A DNA stretch of 47,765 nucleotides from an uncultured Acidobacteriia bacterium. GTDB lineage: Bacteria > Acidobacteriota > Terriglobia > Bryobacterales > Bryobacteraceae. The position numbers and the translations under genes are program-made. Below the pieces are notes generated by a model. The model worked only from the letters and a program-made list of their open reading frames with translations, did not search any database and was not told the origin of the DNA. This document shows positions 43,269 through 47,765 of the stretch, in pieces (the stretch's first letter is position 1; every line of letters starts with the position of its first letter). The DNA lies in contig CAIRSA010000522.1 of the NCBI GenBank assembly GCA_903881085.1, positions 1 to 47,765 on the forward strand. The letters are read 5' to 3'.

Positions 43269-44828
43269 TTGCCATTTGAAGCAACCAGACGACACTTTTT
43301 TTTCGGCTCTCTACTCGCGGGCGCGGTGCCTGCGGGAGGATTTGGCAGCACGCCATCTCTGCCGGCGTTGGGGTACAAGTCGCCCAACGAGAAACTGAAC
43401 ATCGCATCGATCGGAGCCGGCGGTAAAGCGTCGAGCGACATCAAGGGCTGCGCCGAAGAGAACATCGTCGCGCTCTGCGACGTAGACGACAAACAGGCCG
43501 CCGCAACTTATAAAGAGTATGAGAAGGCGCCGAAGTACAAAGACTTCCGGAAGATGCTCGACAAGGAAGCCAAAAACATCGATGCCGTTATCTGCACAAT
43601 TCCTGACCACATGCACGCGACCGCTGCCATGTGGTGCATGGAACGAGGCAAGCATGTATATGTGCAAAAACCCTTGACCCGCACCATTTGGGAAGCGCGC
43701 CAGTTGAAAGACGCCGCGGTGAAATACAAGGTCGCCACCCAGATGGGCAACCAGGGCTACTCCAACGAAGGCACGCGCCAAGTTGCGGAGATGGTCTGGT
43801 CCGGCGAAATCGGCAACGTGACAGAAGTCCACGCTTGGACGGATCGTCCGATCTGGCCGCAAGGCGTTACGGCCGTGGCCCCCACATCGCCCGTGCCTGA
43901 CACGCTCGATTGGGATCTGTGGCTCGGCATCGCCGAAGACCGTCCGTTCGCACTCGGCGGCGAAGGCTATCCGAACAACTTCAAGGGTTACTTCTATCAG
44001 CCCTTCAACTGGCGCGGATTTTACGACTTCGGTTGCGGCGCATTGGGCGACATGGCCTGCCACATTCTGGGCGCGCCGAATCTGGCGTTGCGCCTGGGTG
44101 CACCCACCAGCGTGGAATGCATCAAGAAAGAAGGCACCAGCGACTTCCAGTTCCCGAAGAAATCGGTCATCCGTTTCGACTTTCCCGCACGCGGCAACAT
44201 GCCTGCGCTGAAGCTCTTCTGGTATGACGGTTTGAAAGTCAATCCGGAGATCGCCGGCGTACCCGCTGGTGAGTTCCTGGGCGACATGCCGATGGGCGGC
44301 GGTGGCGGTGGCGGCGGACGTCGTGGTGGCGGCGGTGCCGGAAACGGCCAGGGCGCAGCTCCGGCTGCGGCTCCTCCTCGCCCACGTCCCGCTCCGAGCG
44401 GATTCATTGGCCGCACCTTCGATTGGGCCAGCTACGAAGCCATGAAGGACGTCAAGGATCTGCGCATGCCAAGCCCCGATGGCAGCCTGTTTGTTGGCGA
44501 CAAGGGCATGATCACCACCGGTACTTACGGTGAACAGACGCGCCTGATTCCCACCGAACGTATGAAGGATTACAAAATGCCGTCGCAGTTGCTGACCCGC
44601 TCGCCGGGCCACTACCGCGATTGGATCCGCGCCTGCAAGGGTGGAGATCCGGCCTGCTCCAACTTCAATGTAGCTTCGCCGTTTGTGGAATGGATGCTGC
44701 TTGGAGTGATTGCCCTCAGAACCGAAGGCAAGCTCGAATGGGATGCGGCAAAAATGAAGATCACGAATAACGCGGCCGCTAACAAGTATCTGAAACCAAC
44801 CTTCCGCAAGGGTTGGTCACTAACCTAG
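43269..44828 (+). CDS. Exported Gfo/Idh/MocA-family oxidoreductase with Gly-rich insert
   Basis: A 519-residue protein from the TTG at 43269, chosen because GGGAGG lies 6 bases upstream; the upstream frame lacks a good start. The N-terminus (TRRHFFFGSLLAGAVPAGG) is a twin-arginine-type signal. The Rossmann part has LNIASIGAGGKASSDIKG and the family lysine in HVYVQKPLTRTIWEA. The C-terminal domain includes DFGCGALGDMACHILGAPN. Between about residues 340 and 380 is a low-complexity stretch rich in Gly, Arg, Ala and Pro. It is convergent with a DUF1080 hydrolase, which suggests a shared 3-keto-glycoside pathway outside the cytoplasm. Confidence 0.88.
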   Translation: MPFEATRRHFFFGSLLAGAVPAGGFGSTPSLPALGYKSPNEKLNIASIGAGGKASSDIKGCAEENIVALCDVDDKQAAATYKEYEKAPKYKDFRKMLDKEAKNIDAVICTIPDHMHATAAMWCMERGKHVYVQKPLTRTIWEARQLKDAAVKYKVATQMGNQGYSNEGTRQVAEMVWSGEIGNVTEVHAWTDRPIWPQGVTAVAPTSPVPDTLDWDLWLGIAEDRPFALGGEGYPNNFKGYFYQPFNWRGFYDFGCGALGDMACHILGAPNLALRLGAPTSVECIKKEGTSDFQFPKKSVIRFDFPARGNMPALKLFWYDGLKVNPEIAGVPAGEFLGDMPMGGGGGGGGRRGGGGAGNGQGAAPAAAPPRPRPAPSGFIGRTFDWASYEAMKDVKDLRMPSPDGSLFVGDKGMITTGTYGEQTRLIPTERMKDYKMPSQLLTRSPGHYRDWIRACKGGDPACSNFNVASPFVEWMLLGVIALRTEGKLEWDAAKMKITNNAAANKYLKPTFRKGWSLT

Positions 44829-44860
44829 AACGCGTCTGGGGACGGAGCGACGCTGCGCAT

Positions 44861-44918
44861 TTGGGGTCTGACACCTTTTTTCGGCTGGTTTTGCCGAAAA
44901 TGGGCTGTCTGACCCCAA
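44861..44918. repeat. Imperfect long hairpin (REP-like) between convergent genes
   Basis: ttggggtctgaca at 44861-44873 pairs with tgtctgaccccaa at 44906-44918, 12 of 13 positions. Inside is a perfect inner stem TTTTCGGC/GCCGAAAA with a TGGTTTT loop. Together they form a hairpin of almost 60 bases. The gtctgacacc/gtctgacccc ends resemble REP-type elements. Confidence 0.7.
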
Positions 44919-45007
44919 TTGCCCTCCACCGCAGTGCACCAGTGAATCGCTCACCAAATCGGAACCTCGCCTCATCAACGCAATGTAGGCGACATTGGAG
45001 TGGCAGT

Positions 45008-45784
45008 CTACTTAAACATCTTAATCCGGACATCCTTCACTTCAATCCGCATCGCCGGTCCGCGATGGACCTGAATCCCAATCAAACCTTCCAACCGCCG
45101 CCCCACCGTATCGTCATCGATCACCATGCTCATCACGTGGCCGTTCAGAACCTGAAGAATCGTGTTGCCTCGCGCAATGATATGAAGATCGTTCCAATCA
45201 TCATTGTGGATCAGCTTCTTCAATTCAAGATTGTCGCCTAACGACGCCATGGCAGCGGTCTTCTGCCCTTCGCCGATGTAGCTCATCTGGCCGCGTAGTG
45301 CAAGAAAGCCGCGAGCGCGCTCTTCATACCACTGGCCGGTGTACTGCTGCTGGGCGTCCATATCGGCCTGATAACCCTTCATCACCCATTTGGCAACGTC
45401 AGGCATCTCTTCACTGCGGATCTGAATGCCGCTGTTGTGGCCAATCAGTTTATACTGCAACCGCAGTTCAAAGTTGGCCGGCTTGCCGCCGCGCCAGATC
45501 AGGAACGTGTTCTGCTTGGGCTGATGCTCCGTGGTCGTAATGCCAACCAGTGCGCCGCCCTCCACTTTCCAGAAGTCGGGGTCGCCGTCCCAGCCTTTCA
45601 TCGATGTGCCATCGAAGATCGGCATGAAACCCGATTCCACATACGGCTGCACGGGCACGCGCATTCCGCCACCGCCGCCGCCCTTCTTCGTACCAGCCGG
45701 AGGCTGTGCGCACACCGTGATTGCCAGGACCGCTGCGATGCAGATGCCGCGAACAACTGAGTTCATTCCATTCTTAGTCAACAT
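45008..45784 (-). CDS. 3-keto-glycoside hydrolase family (DUF1080) exported protein
   Basis: A 258-residue protein with a signal peptide (GICIAAVLAITVCA) and a short Gly-rich linker. The jelly-roll DUF1080 domain has SGFMPIFDGTSMKGWDGDPD, FWKVEGGALVGITTTE, NFELRLQYKLIGHNSGIQIR and GLIGIQVHRGPAMRIEVKDV. Members hydrolyse 3-keto-disaccharides or related glucosides after a dehydrogenase oxidises the sugar. The ATG at 45784 has GGAG 6-7 bases upstream. It faces the Gfo/Idh/MocA gene at 43269, which fits such a two-step route. Confidence 0.92.
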   Translation of the reverse strand: MLTKNGMNSVVRGICIAAVLAITVCAQPPAGTKKGGGGGGMRVPVQPYVESGFMPIFDGTSMKGWDGDPDFWKVEGGALVGITTTEHQPKQNTFLIWRGGKPANFELRLQYKLIGHNSGIQIRSEEMPDVAKWVMKGYQADMDAQQQYTGQWYEERARGFLALRGQMSYIGEGQKTAAMASLGDNLELKKLIHNDDWNDLHIIARGNTILQVLNGHVMSMVIDDDTVGRRLEGLIGIQVHRGPAMRIEVKDVRIKMFK

Positions 45785-45882
45785 AAATTCTCCAAACTCT
45801 CCTCGCCGCGCTCCAATGGGCGGACGGGTTCATCATGTGGAGAATATCACTTTGCAGGGCCCTAGTGCAGTATCCTGATGTT

Positions 45883-46719
45883 GTGACTCGCCGTGAATGG
45901 GCCGCATCCCTTGGCGCCTCCGCCGCGACTGCTCTTGCGCAATCGCCGAAGGCGAAGGTGATCGACGCCCACAACCATCTGAACTATCGTGCCCGTTCAT
46001 CGTGGCGCGAAGAAGACCGCAAGCTGATCGAAGCCGCCGACAAGCTGGGTATCGACCAGCTCTGTTGCTCCATCCTTCCGCCCGAACGGCCCACCACGCT
46101 CGCCGGTTTCCGCAACTGCAATCAGTGGCTCGCCGAAGCCATGCAACGCTTCCCGGGCCGCGTACTCAGCTACTGCTTCGTCAACCCCGGCTATCAGAAA
46201 GAGGCCGTGGAAGAGATCAAGCGCTACGTCGGCGACCATGGTTTCATCGGCGTCAAACTCTATAACGATTACCGCATCACTGAGCCCGTCGTCAGGCCGA
46301 TTCTTGAACTCGCGGCCAGCCTGAAGATTCCAATTCTGCATCACGCCGGGCACACCAGTTGGCTCTCCGCTCCGCAGCCGCGCATTAGCGACGCAGGCCA
46401 CATCGCCGAAGCGGCGCGCCTGTATCCGGAAACAACTATTATCTGCGCCCATATCTGCGGAGGCGGCGACTGGGAGTGGTCGATCAAAGCGCTGCGCGGA
46501 GCTAAGTCGGTGTACTTCGATACCAGCGGCAGCGTGGCCGACGAAGGCACTGTCGAAATGGCCGTGAACACACTAGGCGTTGAGCGCGTGTTATTCGCGT
46601 GCGATCTTTCGATGACCGCCAGCGTGGGCCGCATCCGCGGCGCGGAGATTTCTGCCTCTGACCGCGCCAAAATCTTCGGCGGCAATATGCAGCGCGTGCT
46701 GGCAGCGAGGCGCGCATGA
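45883..46719 (+). CDS. Exported amidohydrolase-2 family protein
   Basis: A TIM-barrel metallohydrolase of 278 residues if the GTG at 45883 is used; an ATG at 45835 would add 16 residues. The GTG start puts a twin-arginine-like signal (TRREWAASLGASAATALAQ) at the N-terminus. Metal-site motifs are IDAHNHLNYR (H-x-H), the lysine in GFIGVKLYNDY, IPILHHAGHTSW, ICAHICGGGDWEW and the late aspartate in LFACDLSMTA. Family substrates are often aromatic or sugar-derived acids and lactones. It overlaps the next gene by 4 bp. Confidence 0.88.
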   Translation: MTRREWAASLGASAATALAQSPKAKVIDAHNHLNYRARSSWREEDRKLIEAADKLGIDQLCCSILPPERPTTLAGFRNCNQWLAEAMQRFPGRVLSYCFVNPGYQKEAVEEIKRYVGDHGFIGVKLYNDYRITEPVVRPILELAASLKIPILHHAGHTSWLSAPQPRISDAGHIAEAARLYPETTIICAHICGGGDWEWSIKALRGAKSVYFDTSGSVADEGTVEMAVNTLGVERVLFACDLSMTASVGRIRGAEISASDRAKIFGGNMQRVLAARRA

Positions 46720-47489
46720 TCGACTTCAACGCATACCTCGGCCACTTCGCATTTCGCCAACTGCGCCATAACACAGCGCCCGGTCTGCTTCGATTGATGG
46801 ACCGCGCCGATATCGATAAGGCCGTCGTTTCCAGCGCTGCCGCCATCACCTATCGCAACGCGCACGCCGGCAACGAAGAGGTCGCCACGGAGGTGAAGGG
46901 GCGCACCGATCGATTGATCCCCTTCGCCGTATTGAACCCCGCCTATGCCGAATGGCAGCACGACCTGCGCCAGTGCCACGAACAATTCGGAATGAAAGGC
47001 CTGCGCCTCTATCCGCACTGGCACAATTACAAACTGACCGACGCAGCCTGCCTGGAGTTGATTCAAGCGGCGACTGAACGTCAGATGGCAATATCCATTC
47101 CCTTTCGCGTGGAAGACCGCCGCCAGCAGAGTTGGCTTGTGGACGTGCCCGATGTGACGATGCAGGAGGCCGAAGCCGTAGTGCGCGCCGCACCGAAAGC
47201 ATCGTTCGTATTCGGCAACGCCGGGGGCTTCACTGGCTCTCCGCTGGGACGCAAGAACAACGGATTGCCAGCGAACTACGCGATTGAGATCTCGCTGCTC
47301 ACCGCGCTGATCGCCAATGAAATCGGCGCTTTGATCGATGCGCTGGGCGACGACCGCATTCTGCTCGGCTCCGGTATGCCGTTCCACTATCCAGAAGGAG
47401 CCACGCTGAAAGTGGATGTGCTGGATGCCCCGGCCGCAACTAAGGCAAAAATCCGCGACGGCAATGCCCGCCGGCTGCTCCGACTATGA
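46716..47489 (+). CDS. Amidohydrolase-2 family protein, cytosolic, N-terminal metal motif changed
   Basis: A 257-residue paralogue of the upstream gene, without a signal peptide. The first strand reads MIDFNAYLGHFAFRQ, so the usual H-x-H metal pair is replaced. Later landmarks remain: GMKGLRLYPHWHNYKL and ILLGSGMPFHYPEGA. It may be a non-catalytic partner or use a different metal site. ATGA overlaps with both the upstream and downstream genes make a coupled trio. Confidence 0.85.
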   Translation: MIDFNAYLGHFAFRQLRHNTAPGLLRLMDRADIDKAVVSSAAAITYRNAHAGNEEVATEVKGRTDRLIPFAVLNPAYAEWQHDLRQCHEQFGMKGLRLYPHWHNYKLTDAACLELIQAATERQMAISIPFRVEDRRQQSWLVDVPDVTMQEAEAVVRAAPKASFVFGNAGGFTGSPLGRKNNGLPANYAIEISLLTALIANEIGALIDALGDDRILLGSGMPFHYPEGATLKVDVLDAPAATKAKIRDGNARRLLRL

Positions 47490-47674
47490 CCTTCCAGGAC
47501 CCGCTCGTACAAAACATCACTCACTTTCTGGAGTCCATCGGCATTGCGGTTCACGCCGCGACGATCGATGAGCCAGCGTTCGTCGCCGGCATGCGGTATG
47601 ACCGCATCGCACCTGCAAATTCAGACATCCTAACCTCTACGAGGAATTGGGCCGGAAAATGCAAATTCAATTGA
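47486..47674 (+). pseudogene. Third gene of the amidohydrolase unit, truncated at the repeat
   Basis: The start overlaps the previous stop (ATGA). The first 40 residues (NITHFLESIGIAVHAATIDE, then PAFVAGMRYDRIA) look like the beginning of a larger conserved acidobacterial protein with a later metal-binding domain, but I cannot confirm that. After about residue 42 the text becomes unrelated and runs into the palindromic repeat at 47649, stopping at 47674 (KCKFN). It is therefore a 3'-truncated relic, 62 codons long. Confidence 0.6.
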
Positions 47675-47765
47675 TCTCGAAGAGCCGCTTACTAACGTGT
47701 GCGGCTCGGTGAGCAGCAGGCAACCGCTAACCGAGCACCGCACGTTAGTAAGCGGTTTTGGCTCA
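47649..47765. repeat. Dispersed palindromic (REP/MITE-like) repeat, copy 2
   Basis: Matches 4439-4555 over its full 117 bases and reaches the window edge, so it may extend further. The hairpin here is actaacgtgtgcggctcggt, loop gagcagcaggcaaccgcta, and accgagcaccgcacgttagt. As at copy 1, it follows directly on a truncated gene and the shared block starts at gggcc upstream of the hairpin. Confidence 0.85.

Noticed and set aside
43311..44612. 433-codon open frame on the minus strand
   Set aside because: It is antisense to the Gfo/Idh/MocA gene at 43269, has no family motifs and no ribosome-binding site; long antisense frames are common at this base composition.
46341..47387. 348-codon open frame on the minus strand
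   Set aside because: It lies opposite the two amidohydrolase genes and shows no recognisable domain.

Overview
The window looks like chromosomal DNA of moderately high GC from an acidobacterium, most likely of the Solibacter/Bryobacterales type. This is inferred from gene content, not from a search. The markers are a Reg_prop hybrid sensor kinase, a CadC-like winged helix joined to a TolB propeller, an Oar-type TonB-dependent receptor, a DUF1501/DUF1800 pair, exported Gfo/Idh/MocA oxidoreductases, a DUF1080 3-keto-glycoside hydrolase and a microcompartment locus.

Layout. 1-3249 is a hybrid histidine kinase whose start lies left of the window. 3250-4588 is a decayed stretch holding a broken ComM (Mg-chelatase-like) gene, an orphan TonB C-terminal domain and a palindromic repeat that returns at the extreme right end (47649-47765). 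4589-6615 carries pantothenate kinase and a PIN toxin/antitoxin pair. 6645-11240 is the conserved operon ffh-rpsP-khpA-rimM-trmD-rplS-rnhB plus a small membrane protein, all on the minus strand. 11332-20865 is accessory: a bilobed aspartyl-protease-like protein, a winged-helix/TolB gene split by a frameshift at a run of eight C, an exported 2-hydroxyacid dehydrogenase, a haem-binding protein, a methyltransferase, a degenerate EndoIII-like protein coupled to an OFA-type MFS carrier, and a large protein ending in a candidate separase/CHAT-like His/Cys pair.

21036-24644 holds an exported oxidoreductase and, after a convergent membrane gene, a compact bacterial microcompartment operon: class II aldolase with a likely encapsulation helix, one hexameric shell protein (BMC-H) and three tandem pentameric vertex proteins (BMC-P). 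This is the most distinctive system here. The aldolase suggests sugar-phosphate cleavage to an aldehyde inside a shell, as in planctomycete/verrucomicrobial fucose/rhamnose compartments, but no aldehyde dehydrogenase, phosphotransacylase or kinase is present in the window. Divergent from it runs rhomboid-DinB-HlyD-fumarase; the rhomboid has lost its catalytic serine.

28685-32971 is the DUF1501/DUF1800 secreted pair, followed by tRNA-Phe, a parallel beta-helix protein and a collapsed TonB-dependent receptor pseudogene. 35986-42485 holds a Uma2-family nuclease, an exported oxidoreductase, an orphan NarL-type response regulator, an SbmA/YddA-type ABC exporter, a CPBP protease and a FecR-like protein. 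42768-47765 ends with a hypothetical gene, an exported oxidoreductase facing a DUF1080 hydrolase (a plausible periplasmic 3-keto-glycoside module), two coupled amidohydrolases and a third gene cut short at the second copy of the palindromic repeat.

Several genes are broken or catalytically altered (ComM, TonB, TonB receptor, winged-helix/TolB, rhomboid, EndoIII-like). Frameshift calls at homopolymers or in GC-rich runs could also be sequencing or assembly errors.
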